Source: a bacterium (lineage in GTDB: Bacteria; Spirochaetota; UBA4802; UBA5550). From it: a stretch of DNA of 64,000 bases. Below, piece by piece: positions 26,831-36,093 of the stretch (its first letter is position 1; every line of letters starts with the position of its first letter). The stretch covers positions 12,968 through 76,967 of the forward strand of contig JAAENB010000323.1 of NCBI GenBank assembly GCA_024224995.1, in the 5' to 3' direction. The translations under genes were made by a program, and so were the position numbers. The notes below the pieces were generated by a model. The model did not search any database. It was not told the origin of the DNA and saw only the letters and a list, made by a program, of their open reading frames with translations.

Positions 26831-28015
26831 TTATCTTATATTTTTTTTCCCGGACATAAGGAATTTTATTCCTTCATCAAGACCGTCAAGAGTGAGCTCG
26901 AACATTGGAAAGATTTCCCGGATCATCCGGACGGTATGTACATAGCCCCATGATGATTTCGGAAGAGGATTTAGCCAGATGGCATCTTTATACTTATCTT
27001 TTAATCGCTGCATCCATACTATTCCGGGGGTATCATTATAATACCAATAATCAATTGCTCCATTGGTCCAGGTAAGTTCGGAAGGTGCCATCTCTGCGTC
27101 ACCCACAATAATTACTTTGTAATCATCATCCTCACTTCTAAGATAGTCCGCGGTGGAAAAGGATTTATTTCTTTCCATGTCGTCCCAGAGATCCTGGTAA
27201 AAACAATTATGAAAATAAAAGTGTTTAAACTTACTAATCTGGGAAGAGGCAGCGGAAAAGAGTCTTTCTACCAGCTCGGCATATGGCGTCATTGAACCGC
27301 CCACATCCATAAAAAGCGCTACCTTGGATGCTTTTTTTTCTTTATTTTCCCAGACTAACTCAATTTCACCGGCATTTTTACAGGTGGCGTCAATAGTTTC
27401 GTCAAGATCAAGCATTTGTCCTTCCGCCATTGGAAGCAATGATCTCAGGTGAGAAAGGGCTACTTTCATTTGCCTGGTATCGAGGGTTAAATCGCTGGAG
27501 TAATTCTTAAAGGATCTTTTTTCTGCTATTTGCACAGCTCTTTTGTGGCGTGATTCTCCCTGCCCAATTCGTACACCGGCAGGATTGTATCCCCAGGCTC
27601 CCTGGGTTGACCGTCCCCCGGTACCAATCCGTTTGTTCCCGCCAACATGATCCTTGTAATGGCCTTCTCTTAGTTGTTCTTCAAAATTTTTAAGCACTTC
27701 ATCAAGGTTCAGTTCTTCTAATTGTTTTTTCTCTTCTTCCGAAAGATGGAGCTCTTTAACCTTCTTGAGACCAGCCAGTATTTCATCGAGCATTTCATCT
27801 GTTGTTTCAATATCCTTGAACGTGTCAAGAAAGGCCATATCGTACTTGTCAAAATAGATCTCGTTCTTAACAAGAATTGACCTGCCGATATGGTAAAATT
27901 TAGTAAGGCTCGTATCATTAAGATTTAATTCAAGAGCTTTATGCAGGGTTATCCATTCGTGAAGTGAAATGGGAACCCCGTATGATTTCAGGTTAAAGAA
28001 AAAATTAATAAACAT
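26831..28015 (-). CDS. VWA-domain protein, CoxE-like (MoxR partner)
   Basis: This is a 394-residue protein. The N-terminal part (1-120) is a helical region with acidic stretches. The C-terminal VWA-like domain has a metal-site motif LFMDVGGSM (234-242), followed by a helix and WMQRLKDKY and LNPLPKSSWGYVHT blocks typical of CoxE-type proteins. It overlaps the upstream MoxR ATPase gene by 11 bp. Such pairs act as chaperone machines that remodel or insert metal into a client. No client oxidoreductase is adjacent here, so the target is unknown. Confidence 0.85.
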   Translation of the reverse strand: MFINFFFNLKSYGVPISLHEWITLHKALELNLNDTSLTKFYHIGRSILVKNEIYFDKYDMAFLDTFKDIETTDEMLDEILAGLKKVKELHLSEEEKKQLEELNLDEVLKNFEEQLREGHYKDHVGGNKRIGTGGRSTQGAWGYNPAGVRIGQGESRHKRAVQIAEKRSFKNYSSDLTLDTRQMKVALSHLRSLLPMAEGQMLDLDETIDATCKNAGEIELVWENKEKKASKVALFMDVGGSMTPYAELVERLFSAASSQISKFKHFYFHNCFYQDLWDDMERNKSFSTADYLRSEDDDYKVIIVGDAEMAPSELTWTNGAIDYWYYNDTPGIVWMQRLKDKYKDAIWLNPLPKSSWGYVHTVRMIREIFPMFELTLDGLDEGIKFLMSGKKNIR

Positions 28016-28859
28016 CGCGAGCCCTCGTGCTTGTATTGTACGCGTAGTGGTTTTTGCCGGAGTTTTGCACCAGGTCGGTGTCTTCTTTCTTCTTTAAAAG
28101 AGTTCCGAGAAAAGGTATTTCTTTTTCTATCTTTTTGGCAGCGACTCCGCCGACCTGGAGAGCCTGGAGCCAGTCAACAAGCTCGCTGGTGGAAGGTTTT
28201 TTCCGCAGCATGTCGAATTCCCTGATCCAGTAGAACTTTTTAAGCGCTTCTCTGAGGAGTTTTTTCTCAATTTCGGGATAATGCACCCGTACGATCTCTT
28301 CCATAAGAGTTTCTTCGGGAAATTCAATATAATGGAAGACGCATCTTCTTAGAAAGGGATCGGGTAATTCTTTCTCACTGTTTGAAGTGATAATAACAAT
28401 AGGTCTTTCTTTTGCTTTAATGGTTTCCCCTGTTTCCGGAATATAGAAACTCATTTCATCAAGTTCGTTCAACAGGTCATTGGGGAATTCCAGCTCTGCT
28501 TTGTCAATTTCGTCTATAAGAAGAACTACCTGTTCGTCTGAGTTAAATGCTTCTCCCAATTTTCCCAGTTTAATATATTTTTTTATATCAGTGATGTCGC
28601 CGTCGCCAAAACGCGCGTCATTGAGCCTTTGAACCGTGTCATAAACATACAGGCCTTCTTTTGCCTTTGTTGTTGATTTAATATTCCATATAAAGAATTT
28701 TTTTCCCAGTGCTTTTGCAATAGAATGTGCCAGCAGGGTCTTCCCGGTTCCAGGTTCGCCTTTTACAATTAAAGGCCGCGAAAGAGCGATTGAAACATTG
28801 ACATTGTCTTTTAAATCCGGAGAAATAACATAATCATCTGTACCTTTGAAATAATCCAT
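28005..28859 (-). CDS. MoxR-family AAA+ ATPase
   Basis: This is a 284-residue protein. Walker A is GEPGTGKT (34-41), Walker B VVLLIDEIDK (111-120), sensor 1 is in IVIITSNSEKELP and the arginine-finger region is FLRRCVFHYIEF. It acts as an ATP-driven unfoldase/chaperone with the VWA protein translated from the overlapping downstream gene. A strong promoter lies at 28981-29009 on the minus strand. Confidence 0.9.
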   Translation of the reverse strand: MDYFKGTDDYVISPDLKDNVNVSIALSRPLIVKGEPGTGKTLLAHSIAKALGKKFFIWNIKSTTKAKEGLYVYDTVQRLNDARFGDGDITDIKKYIKLGKLGEAFNSDEQVVLLIDEIDKAELEFPNDLLNELDEMSFYIPETGETIKAKERPIVIITSNSEKELPDPFLRRCVFHYIEFPEETLMEEIVRVHYPEIEKKLLREALKKFYWIREFDMLRKKPSTSELVDWLQALQVGGVAAKKIEKEIPFLGTLLKKKEDTDLVQNSGKNHYAYNTSTRARDVY

Positions 28860-28980
28860 GAGTGCTTTCCTTTTTATAATTTTAATATTTAATGAGAGTT
28901 ATGCCTCATTGTAATTTACCATTGATGTTGATATCAATAATTTATATAGAGCTGCGCATGGCAAGAACTTTTATTTATAA

Positions 28981-29009
28981 AATATAACCATTTTTGTGGA
29001 ATATGTCAA
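28981..29009 (-). promoter_or_regulatory. Predicted promoter of the MoxR/VWA operon
   Basis: On the minus strand, TTGACA (29009-29004), 17 bp, then TATATT (28986-28981). The leader to ATG 28859 would be about 115 nt. Confidence 0.65.
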
Positions 29010-29070
29010 GTTTTTTCCAAAGAAAAAGATGCGTCGGCATCCCGGTAACCAAATTTAAAAATATTTCTAC

Positions 29071-29099
29071 TTGACTTCCTGCCTGCTAGCCGATAATTA
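29071..29099 (+). promoter_or_regulatory. Predicted promoter of the TPR/Mrr-like gene
   Basis: TTGACT (29071-29076), 17 bp, then TAATTA (29094-29099), about 30 bp upstream of the start at 29137. Confidence 0.5.
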
Positions 29100-29136
29100 A
29101 AATAGAGATCAATTTTTTAATATTTGCCAGGAATAA

Positions 29137-30492
29137 ATGAAATATTTTTTTATAATAATTGCTATGCTGTTGGCTGCTGCCGGTATTGCTTTTGCCGTTA
29201 GATTTTTCAGGATCCCCGCGAAAATACGGAAAGCAGAAGAATATATGGAAACTGAAGAGTACAGCAAGGCCAGTGAAATTATAAAAAAAATATTGGAAAA
29301 AAAGAAGGACAATGTTCCTGCGCGGTATATCAGGGGCCAGCTGTTAACCAGGCAAAACCAATACCTCATGGCTATTGCGGAATATAACAGTATTTTAGCT
29401 ATTCCCGGGTTTAACAAACAAATTAAAGAACTGGATGTACATTACCGCCTGGCGCAGTTATATAGTGAAACAAAAAACTATACAAAAGAGATCGAAGAGT
29501 ATAAAATTATTCTAACATTTAATGCCGATGATATTAACGCGAATCACCGGATTGGACACGCTTTTTACCGGCAAAATGACCATCGAAGAGTGAAAGACCA
29601 TCTCATGAAGGCAGTAATTCTCGATCCAAAACTGATCGATTGTTATCTGCCGCTGGGAGTATCATGCTACAAAATATCCGATTATGAAAAAGCAGAGCAG
29701 TATTTGGTAAAATCATTGGAACAGCGAGGCGATCATACTGAGGCTGAGTACTACCTGGGTTCGATCTACCAGATGGGAAAGAATTATGAAAGTGCCGTAT
29801 CAATGTTTGAGAACGCCAGGAAGAATCGCAAGTATTTGACCCTGAGTTTATATAGTCTCGCGGAAATGGCTTTTGATAAAAATCAGTATGGCCAGGCTAT
29901 TGATTATCTTGAGCAGGGGCTTAAACAGTTAAAAGAAAAAACCGATCATGCCTATGCCTACCGGTATATGCTTGCCGAATGCTATGAGCTGGAGAACAAA
30001 ATTGAAGAGGCAGTGTATCATTGGAAAAAGGTTGCCGCAGATAATGCTAATTATCGAAGTACAAACCTGAAACTTGAATCCTATTCCGAGATCCTTGAGA
30101 ATAATAATTTAATGAGTATTTTTACGGCTTCCCTGGAGGAGCTGCAGCCCACGATTGTTGAAATTATATCGGGTTTGAATTATAATATTGTTTCAAAAGA
30201 AAAAATTAACCCTAATGAATATAAATACAAAGCATATAATATAAAAAGAATAAACGACCCTCCTCTTTTGATTTATTTTAACAGGACAACACGGGAAATC
30301 TCAGAAGGGCAAATAATGGATTTCTATAAAAAGATCAATGAGGAGAAGAGCAAGAGCGGCATTTATATCGCAACCTCTAAATTTAGTCTCAGGGCACGGT
30401 CGAGCGCTACTTCTAAAATGATAGAACTTTTTGACTCTGAGTTTGTTAATAAAGTCATAGAAAAGATCAAAAGCAAAAAAGCAAAATCATAA
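29137..30492 (+). CDS. Membrane-anchored TPR protein with C-terminal Mrr-like (PD-(D/E)xK fold) domain
   Basis: This is a 451-residue protein. An N-terminal hydrophobic helix (2-24) anchors a soluble region. TPR-type repeats span about 25-310 (YCKISDYEKAEQYLVKSL-like units, TEAEYYLGSIYQMGKNYESAVSMF). Residues of about 340-445 resemble the restriction-endonuclease-like Mrr domain: GIYIATSKFSLRARSSATSKM and IELFDSEFVNKVIEKI match its conserved end, but the usual core QxK is replaced by LIYFNR, so nuclease activity is doubtful. AGGA lies just before ATG 29137. A lipoprotein gene follows after 23 bp. Confidence 0.78.
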   Translation: MKYFFIIIAMLLAAAGIAFAVRFFRIPAKIRKAEEYMETEEYSKASEIIKKILEKKKDNVPARYIRGQLLTRQNQYLMAIAEYNSILAIPGFNKQIKELDVHYRLAQLYSETKNYTKEIEEYKIILTFNADDINANHRIGHAFYRQNDHRRVKDHLMKAVILDPKLIDCYLPLGVSCYKISDYEKAEQYLVKSLEQRGDHTEAEYYLGSIYQMGKNYESAVSMFENARKNRKYLTLSLYSLAEMAFDKNQYGQAIDYLEQGLKQLKEKTDHAYAYRYMLAECYELENKIEEAVYHWKKVAADNANYRSTNLKLESYSEILENNNLMSIFTASLEELQPTIVEIISGLNYNIVSKEKINPNEYKYKAYNIKRINDPPLLIYFNRTTREISEGQIMDFYKKINEEKSKSGIYIATSKFSLRARSSATSKMIELFDSEFVNKVIEKIKSKKAKS

Positions 30493-30515
30493 TATTAAAA
30501 ATATTCCGGAAATTA

Positions 30516-31592
30516 ATGTATATGCGTTCCTATTATTATATATCTACTCTTTTATTGATACTGCTGGGTATGACAGTTGCCTTTTCCTGTACTGCTGACC
30601 CGGATGAAGCCTTTAACGAGGCTATTGAAAATCTAAATAAAGGGAAAGCCGGCTCTCTCCTGGCGGTTGAGCAGCAGTTTATTAAACAAACACAGGTAAA
30701 GGAGTTTAACGCTCAAGGCTTATTGTTTTCCGGCAGTATTATGTGTTACCGGGATCAAAATATGTTTGATGTTGTTTACCCGGAAAAATTGGGAATTCCG
30801 GTTGTTAATGCCGGGAATAAGATCTTTTATGATATAAATGATAAATATTTTATCAGCAGTGACGAGATAAAAGTCTCTATTGTCAACAGGAAGGAGGATC
30901 AGCAAAAAATCGCTGTACTTGGAGATAAAAAGCATCCGGTTAAGGCGCTTGTTCTTTGTGATGATAGTATTATTTACTACCGGAACTACAAAGTTTATTT
31001 GTTCGATATTCGCCTTAATAAAACGTCTCTCCTGATTGCGAATGATTTTAAACCTAAATATAAAAACTACAATGTGACGCTGCGTAGAAAAGGAAAAACA
31101 CTGGCTGTTCTGATTGGGATCGGCGGGGATCATTCCCTGTCCCTTATTGATATTCATGAAAAAAAGATAAAAATTGAAAAAATAGCGGCTGCTTCGTCCA
31201 GGATTTTTCTCGCGGAAGAATATGTTCTGTATGTAATGGGAAGTTCCGGCAAGTGGACAATAACCAAATTTACCATCCCCGACAAACAAAAGTGGTTCCT
31301 TAACAAGCTTAAGGATATCCGGGATATAGTACTCTTAGAGAAGGGCTTTTTGCTTGAAGACAGAAAAGGGCTCTGGGCTATGGATTATAAAAATAAAAAA
31401 AAGTATTTGCCCTTTAAATACGAATTAAAAGGCAAATCGTGCGGTAATATACTGTTTAATTATAAGAATACTATCCACCTGGTTGATATTAGCACTCTTT
31501 TTGCTAAAATGGAATCCCTCATGAAAAGATCTCCCGAGCTTTTTGAACTCTGGCGATATGATGAAAAATTTCTGAAAAAAAATAAGAAATAA
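30516..31592 (+). CDS. Putative lipoprotein with beta-propeller-like body
   Basis: This is a 358-residue protein. The signal peptide (residues 1-24) ends in a relaxed lipobox VAFSC, with C25 as the likely acylated cysteine. The body has alternating beta-type segments (KALVLCDDSIIYYRNYKVYLFDI, LAEEYVLYVMGSSGKWTITKF) that look like propeller blades, but I cannot name a family. It follows the TPR/Mrr-like gene closely on the same strand. It converges with the metallohydrolase gene 8 bp beyond its stop, with no obvious terminator. Confidence 0.7.
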   Translation: MYMRSYYYISTLLLILLGMTVAFSCTADPDEAFNEAIENLNKGKAGSLLAVEQQFIKQTQVKEFNAQGLLFSGSIMCYRDQNMFDVVYPEKLGIPVVNAGNKIFYDINDKYFISSDEIKVSIVNRKEDQQKIAVLGDKKHPVKALVLCDDSIIYYRNYKVYLFDIRLNKTSLLIANDFKPKYKNYNVTLRRKGKTLAVLIGIGGDHSLSLIDIHEKKIKIEKIAAASSRIFLAEEYVLYVMGSSGKWTITKFTIPDKQKWFLNKLKDIRDIVLLEKGFLLEDRKGLWAMDYKNKKKYLPFKYELKGKSCGNILFNYKNTIHLVDISTLFAKMESLMKRSPELFELWRYDEKFLKKNKK

Positions 31593-31600
31593 GACCGGTT

Positions 31601-32470
31601 TTAAAGAAATACGGTCATTTCTTCCCTGGCTCCATATACTTTAAGGGATTTACCGGCTTTTTTCTTAGCGTCTTTTACCATACGGTCAATTTGTTTGTCA
31701 TCATGATACGGATCATGGTGATACATGTAGAGTCTCTTAACTCCTGTTTCTTTGCTCAAAGCAACAACTCTTTCAACTGTTGAGTGTCCCCATCCTATCC
31801 TGGACGGATATTCCTCCTCCGTATACTGGCAATCCGCTATGAGGATATCGGCATTTTCAACCAGGTTGCTGATATTTCTTTTATTAAAACCGGGAATATT
31901 CTTATTATCGATTAATTCATTATCCGTGGCATAAACGAATATTTTTCCTTTGTATTCTATTCTGAAGCCGAATGAAAGGGTGGGGTGCATAAGATACGTG
32001 AATTCTATTTTTATATCGTTAATAAAAAAGACATTTTCATCCAGATCTTCGAGGTCAATAAAGTCCAGCTTTGCCGCAAGTTCATCAAGACTAACAGGGA
32101 AATACTCTTTTTGCATTTGCCCTGCCAGGAGGGTTTTAATCTCCGAATAAAAGTGTCCGCCATAGATGTGAATGTGCTTGTCTTTCATAAAGATAAGGCT
32201 GAAAAAAGGAAATCCCTGTATGTGATCCCAGTGGGTATGACTGATGAGGAGGTGTAATTCAACAGGGCTGTTTCCAAATTCTTTTACCAGGGACTGGCCC
32301 AGGTTTTTAATGCCTGTTCCCGCGTCTATAACCAGGAGTGTTTCACCACACCGGACTTCAACGCATGAGGTATTCCCCCCATATTTGTTAAATTGTTTCC
32401 CCGGAGTTGGTATTGATCCCCGTGCTCCCCAGAATTTTATTTGTATATCATGTGAACCTGAACTGCTCAT
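31601..32470 (-). CDS. Metallo-beta-lactamase-fold hydrolase
   Basis: This is a 289-residue protein. The zinc ligands are in order: HTHWDH (78-83), the H of YLMHPTLSFGF, D in YATDNE and a terminal MYHHDP. An additional GWGHST motif lies before the last helix. The opening FWGARGSIPTPG is typical of a subgroup that includes phosphodiesterase-like proteins, some of which act on cyclic or terminal phosphodiesters. The substrate cannot be read from sequence. Confidence 0.88.
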   Translation of the reverse strand: MSSSGSHDIQIKFWGARGSIPTPGKQFNKYGGNTSCVEVRCGETLLVIDAGTGIKNLGQSLVKEFGNSPVELHLLISHTHWDHIQGFPFFSLIFMKDKHIHIYGGHFYSEIKTLLAGQMQKEYFPVSLDELAAKLDFIDLEDLDENVFFINDIKIEFTYLMHPTLSFGFRIEYKGKIFVYATDNELIDNKNIPGFNKRNISNLVENADILIADCQYTEEEYPSRIGWGHSTVERVVALSKETGVKRLYMYHHDPYHDDKQIDRMVKDAKKKAGKSLKVYGAREEMTVFL

Positions 32471-32558
32471 CGTATGGAATTTCCTGTCAATAGTCTAGTA
32501 AACTGAGTTATATTATTATCGGCAGACTGCTTTAGTTCCTTGAGAGAGCAGCTGAACC

Positions 32559-33077
32559 CTATTTATACTCTACGCGAAAAGAGCCTTTGACTTGAGATGA
32601 TATTGTTTTTGCGTCTTCACGGATATCAATCCGTACGATAAATGGTATTTTTTTACAGCAATAGGCATTCGCGGGAAGCGGTTTTTGAAGATCCTGCTTG
32701 TAAAAACGCTCCAGGAGGCTTCCTACAAGAGAGAATCCTGCTATTTTTTTATCAAACATATCAATTCTTTCTGCGGGGAACCGTTCTCCTGTTGCGGGGT
32801 TTATAAACCATACAGCAACCCGGTCTTTTTTAATTGAACGGTTTATTGAAAAAGCAAAGCAGAGCGTATCTTCTTCGAAATAGATATAATTAAACAGGTC
32901 TTTGACTTTCTTTGATTCTCCCTTTTCCCGCTTAAACGGTTTAAATTTGAAAAGAAGACTTTTAGCTGTTATGTCCCCGTCAATTGAATAGTGAGACCCC
33001 AATTGCGCTGATGTTATTGCTAATTCACCGGAGCAGGCGCAAAAAAGCAATAAACACAAAAAAAAATATCTAAGCAC
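32559..33077 (-). CDS. Putative small lipoprotein
   Basis: This is a 172-residue protein. The signal peptide MLRYFFLCLLLFCAC ends in C15, a plausible lipobox. The rest is beta-rich with no recognised motif. It starts at GTG 33077 inside the end of the upstream gene (8-bp overlap), with GAGAGGA seven bases ahead, indicating coupled translation with the protein of unknown function encoded by 33070-34014. Confidence 0.72.
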   Translation of the reverse strand: MLRYFFLCLLLFCACSGELAITSAQLGSHYSIDGDITAKSLLFKFKPFKREKGESKKVKDLFNYIYFEEDTLCFAFSINRSIKKDRVAVWFINPATGERFPAERIDMFDKKIAGFSLVGSLLERFYKQDLQKPLPANAYCCKKIPFIVRIDIREDAKTISSQVKGSFRVEYK

Positions 33078-34014
33078 AGAATCCTCTCCGGTAAAATCGC
33101 CACCAGCCCTTTAAGATGAGCTCTTCATCCCGGTCAAGGTTAAACCGGTCGAAATAATCTTTGAGTTTTTCCATAAATTCTTCCGTAAAAAAAAGATTTC
33201 CGTTCTCTATTTTTAACTCATTGTAAAACCTGTTATCGAGAGTTTCATCGTCTACAATGGCGGTATATTCTTTGAATTTGCTGTAAAGAAAGAAGAAAAC
33301 AGGTTCAAAAATATCAACACCCAATTGAACCTCACTCTGATCCGGGTAAAGGATATTGAGGCACGCGGTAAAATGATCATACGCGATAAACGGGTAGAGC
33401 TTCAGGGAAATGGGGAATATATCAGCACCCAGTCTGGAAGAAAGGTCCTGGGATATTTCTCCAACATTCAGCTCTTCAAATATGGCAAATGTATGAAAAT
33501 ATTGATCTGATTCTACCTGGACAGCTTCTTTTATGCGTATTTCCGTAAAACCGGGTTCCTCGCTTGTGCCGGGGTTTAATTCCGGTATCAATCTTGATTT
33601 GTAATAGATCCGGTCTGTGTTGTATGAGGGGTAGTGGTCGGAATCTCCTTTCTTTATAATATTTGACGAGTCTCCGCTGAATTTAAGATCAATTTTAAAC
33701 ATATGGGTGAATCCGAGATGTTTTCCCGGGTATTTTTTTATAAAGTGCAAAGAGTGCTGGTCGGCTGCGGGTCTTCTGTTTTCCAGGAGCTGGTATCCGC
33801 ATAAGAACTGAGGAATATAGGCGGCCAAATTCCTGACCATGTCTACGGACAGGTCATAATCGAGTTCTACTGCCGGGATCTTAGGGATCGAAATCCGGCC
33901 ATCCAGGGTTATAAATTCATTATGAATTATATTAATAAAGATATCGTTAACTTTGTTTTTATCGTCCGGAGTTAATGAATCCAGTATTTTCTGTATAGCC
34001 TTTACAGCATTCAT
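33070..34014 (-). CDS. Conserved-looking protein of unknown function
   Basis: This is a 314-residue soluble protein without signal peptide or membrane segment. I recognise no domain. It is acidic and rich in aromatic residues and ends in a basic, tryptophan-containing tail (LKGWWRFYRRGFCA). AGAGG precedes the ATG. A very good promoter (TTGACT, 16 bp, TATAAT) lies upstream at 34065-34092. The following small lipoprotein gene overlaps its end, so the two products may act together. Confidence 0.68.
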   Translation of the reverse strand: MNAVKAIQKILDSLTPDDKNKVNDIFINIIHNEFITLDGRISIPKIPAVELDYDLSVDMVRNLAAYIPQFLCGYQLLENRRPAADQHSLHFIKKYPGKHLGFTHMFKIDLKFSGDSSNIIKKGDSDHYPSYNTDRIYYKSRLIPELNPGTSEEPGFTEIRIKEAVQVESDQYFHTFAIFEELNVGEISQDLSSRLGADIFPISLKLYPFIAYDHFTACLNILYPDQSEVQLGVDIFEPVFFFLYSKFKEYTAIVDDETLDNRFYNELKIENGNLFFTEEFMEKLKDYFDRFNLDRDEELILKGWWRFYRRGFCA

Positions 34015-34064
34015 TTGAACCTCTATAAAAATTAAGGAAAATTAAGAATTAAATGCACCGTGGA

Positions 34065-34092
34065 ATTATATCCTGTTATTTTATAAAGTCAA
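34065..34092 (-). promoter_or_regulatory. Predicted promoter of the unknown-protein/lipoprotein pair
   Basis: On the minus strand, TTGACT (34092-34087), 16 bp, then a consensus TATAAT (34070-34065). Confidence 0.65.
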
Positions 34093-34147
34093 GAATATAT
34101 TTTTTTCGAGCAGCCGGTAAAAAATCTTAAAAAAAATCCTGTTTCTC

Positions 34148-34176
34148 TTGACAAACGGTCTGGTTCGTATTAAGAT
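34148..34176 (+). promoter_or_regulatory. Predicted promoter of cheD
   Basis: TTGACA (34148-34153), 17 bp, then TAAGAT (34171-34176), about 80 bp upstream of cheD. Confidence 0.6.
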
Positions 34177-34261
34177 TCGGTTAATCTTGCGGCTGTGGCA
34201 ACACAGTTACTTGATCTTTTTATTATCAGCTTAAATCTTAAACAGGATTTGCAGGATTGCT

Positions 34262-34747
34262 ATGGACAAAACATTAATTAACGTTGGAGTTGCGCAGGTT
34301 AAGATTGGTGCGAACCCGTCAATATTGCGTACAATTCTTGGAAGCTGTATTGGTATTTGTATTTTCGACAGGATGAAAAAAATTGGCGGACTGGCGCATA
34401 TACTGCTGCCGAACGATACCACGAACGGCGCTCAACCGGAAAAATATGCTGATACTGCTATTCCGCTACTGGTTAAGAGACTTGTTAAAGAAGGGGCAAA
34501 AAAAGAATACCTTTCGGCAAAAATAGCCGGAGGTGCGTCAATGTTCAAATTTGCGTCAAATCTTTCCCTTGGCCAAATAGGTAATCGAAATATAGAAGAG
34601 ACAAAAAAATCTCTGGAGGCTCTAGGTATTCCTCTTCTTGAAGAAGATGTTGGAGGAAACGTGGGAAGAGTAATAGACCTGTTCCTTGATGATGGCCATC
34701 TCAAGGTTAAAGCAGCAGGTCAAGAAAAAATCTACTACAAGGTTTAA
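34262..34747 (+). CDS. cheD: CheD, chemoreceptor glutamine deamidase
   Basis: This is a 161-residue protein. The catalytic cysteine is C29 (LGSCIG) and the histidine is H46 (GGLAHILLP), followed by KYAD and the SAKIAGGASMF block. CheD deamidates glutamines in chemoreceptors and in many bacteria exchanges signals with CheC. An MCP that could be a target is encoded at 51792. AGGA precedes the ATG. An HDOD gene starts 22 bp downstream, so the two are probably cotranscribed. Confidence 0.95.
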   Translation: MDKTLINVGVAQVKIGANPSILRTILGSCIGICIFDRMKKIGGLAHILLPNDTTNGAQPEKYADTAIPLLVKRLVKEGAKKEYLSAKIAGGASMFKFASNLSLGQIGNRNIEETKKSLEALGIPLLEEDVGGNVGRVIDLFLDDGHLKVKAAGQEKIYYKV

Positions 34748-34769
34748 CTATTTCCCTGGAGAAAATGAT

Positions 34770-35630
34770 ATGAATGTACAGATAAAACAGAGAATTGAAC
34801 AAATAATCAGTAATATCGCTTCTCTCCCGGCAATACCGGAGGTGGCGAGCAAAGTGATAAATATGGTCAATGACCCGGATATCTCTATCAAAAAGGTTGG
34901 TGAAGAGATCTCAAAAGATCAGTCAATGACTACTAATTTACTTAAATTATGTAATTCCGCTTATTTCAGTAAAGGGAAAGAAATTACCTCTGTTGAAAGA
35001 GCTATTGTTACTCTTGGCCTCAAAGAAGTAAAAGATATTGTTATGGTTATTGCCACGAAACCGGTCCTTAACAAGTTTGTTATCGGTTACGACCTGGGCA
35101 AAGGCGATCTCTGGAAGCAGGGTCTTGTTGTTTCCGCCACCGCGAAAAAGATAGCTCTTCTCAAAAAGAGAAAAGATGTTGCTGATGTTGTTTTTACCGG
35201 CGGCATCATCCACAATGTGGGAAAAGTTGTTCTGGCGCTTTTTGTACAGAGTACTTTTAAAGAGATCCTTGATGCGGTGACGACCAAAAGTATTCCTTTT
35301 ACAACTGCCGAAAGAGAAATTATGGGTTTTAGCCACCAGGAAGTTGGTGAAGCGATCCTGAACAACTGGAAATTTCCTGAAGTTCTTAGAACCATTGTCC
35401 GGTATTACCAGGAGCCTGAACTCGCGCCGGATCAATACAAGTTTGAAGTCGCTGCCGTGCATATTGCGGACGCCCTCAGTATTATGGCCGGAATTGGGAT
35501 TGGTAGTGACGGTTTGTACCACCAGCTCAATGAAGAGGCTATTAAAACTGTTGGTTTAAAAGAAGCGGAAATTGAAGATCTTTTTGCTAAAATTCCCGAA
35601 ACGCTAAAGCAGGTTAGAGACCTTATTTAA
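34770..35630 (+). CDS. HDOD-domain signalling protein
   Basis: This is a 286-residue protein. The HDOD opening is SLPAIPEVASKVINMVNDPD, followed by ISKDQSMTTNLLKLCNSAYF and a degenerate HD centre (FTGGIIHNVGKVVLAL, where catalytic HD is lost). HDOD proteins are regulatory rather than hydrolytic and often sit in chemotaxis or motility operons. ATG 34770 is chosen for the GGAG seven bases upstream; a longer in-frame version would overlap cheD. Confidence 0.9.
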   Translation: MNVQIKQRIEQIISNIASLPAIPEVASKVINMVNDPDISIKKVGEEISKDQSMTTNLLKLCNSAYFSKGKEITSVERAIVTLGLKEVKDIVMVIATKPVLNKFVIGYDLGKGDLWKQGLVVSATAKKIALLKKRKDVADVVFTGGIIHNVGKVVLALFVQSTFKEILDAVTTKSIPFTTAEREIMGFSHQEVGEAILNNWKFPEVLRTIVRYYQEPELAPDQYKFEVAAVHIADALSIMAGIGIGSDGLYHQLNEEAIKTVGLKEAEIEDLFAKIPETLKQVRDLI

Positions 35631-35650
35631 AGTCTGTCTCCCGGTTATGT

Positions 35651-36034
35651 ATGTTTTTAATTAAGCCCTGCCCTTCGTGCGGAAAAAAGCTCAGGTTTCC
35701 TGTTGATAAAGGGAAAGTACGGGTGAAGTGTGTCTGCGGGCATAGTTTTATCGCCGATCCCGATGACACTTCCATCTATTCCGATTCTAAGTTTGATATT
35801 AAAGATAAGAAGGCCAAACAAGGCCCCTCTCTATTTGATTCCCTTTCCGCGAAAATCTCCGGGATTAATTTTGATGATATCAAGAAGAAGCTGATTACTG
35901 AATTCCTGGAAACAAAATATAAACTTCAGAATTTTAAGCTTCTTCCGGTCTCTGAGCAGCGGGTTGTTTTGTTTAAGGTTTTTGCTGCCGCAGTTGTTGG
36001 TCTGGGATTGATTATGTTGTTGAGGATGCTTTAG
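35651..36034 (+). CDS. Zinc-ribbon protein with C-terminal membrane helix
   Basis: This is a 127-residue protein. Two zinc knuckles, CPSCGKKL (7-14) and KCVCGHSF, are followed by a charged linker and a hydrophobic tail helix (about 108-126). Function is unknown; small proteins of this layout may tether partners to the membrane. It starts 20 bp after the HDOD gene and ends just before a terminator, so it closes the cheD operon. Confidence 0.7.
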   Translation: MFLIKPCPSCGKKLRFPVDKGKVRVKCVCGHSFIADPDDTSIYSDSKFDIKDKKAKQGPSLFDSLSAKISGINFDDIKKKLITEFLETKYKLQNFKLLPVSEQRVVLFKVFAAAVVGLGLIMLLRML

Positions 36035-36047
36035 GTTTTATTTTTTT

Positions 36048-36081
36048 ATCCTGCAGGAGTCATTGCTCCGGCAGGATTTTT
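36048..36081 (+). terminator. Intrinsic terminator of the cheD operon
   Basis: ATCCTGC (36048-36054) pairs with GCAGGAT (36071-36077), with an inner AGGAG/CTCC pairing, followed by TTTTT. Confidence 0.85.
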
Positions 36082-36093
36082 ATGCATGTTAGA

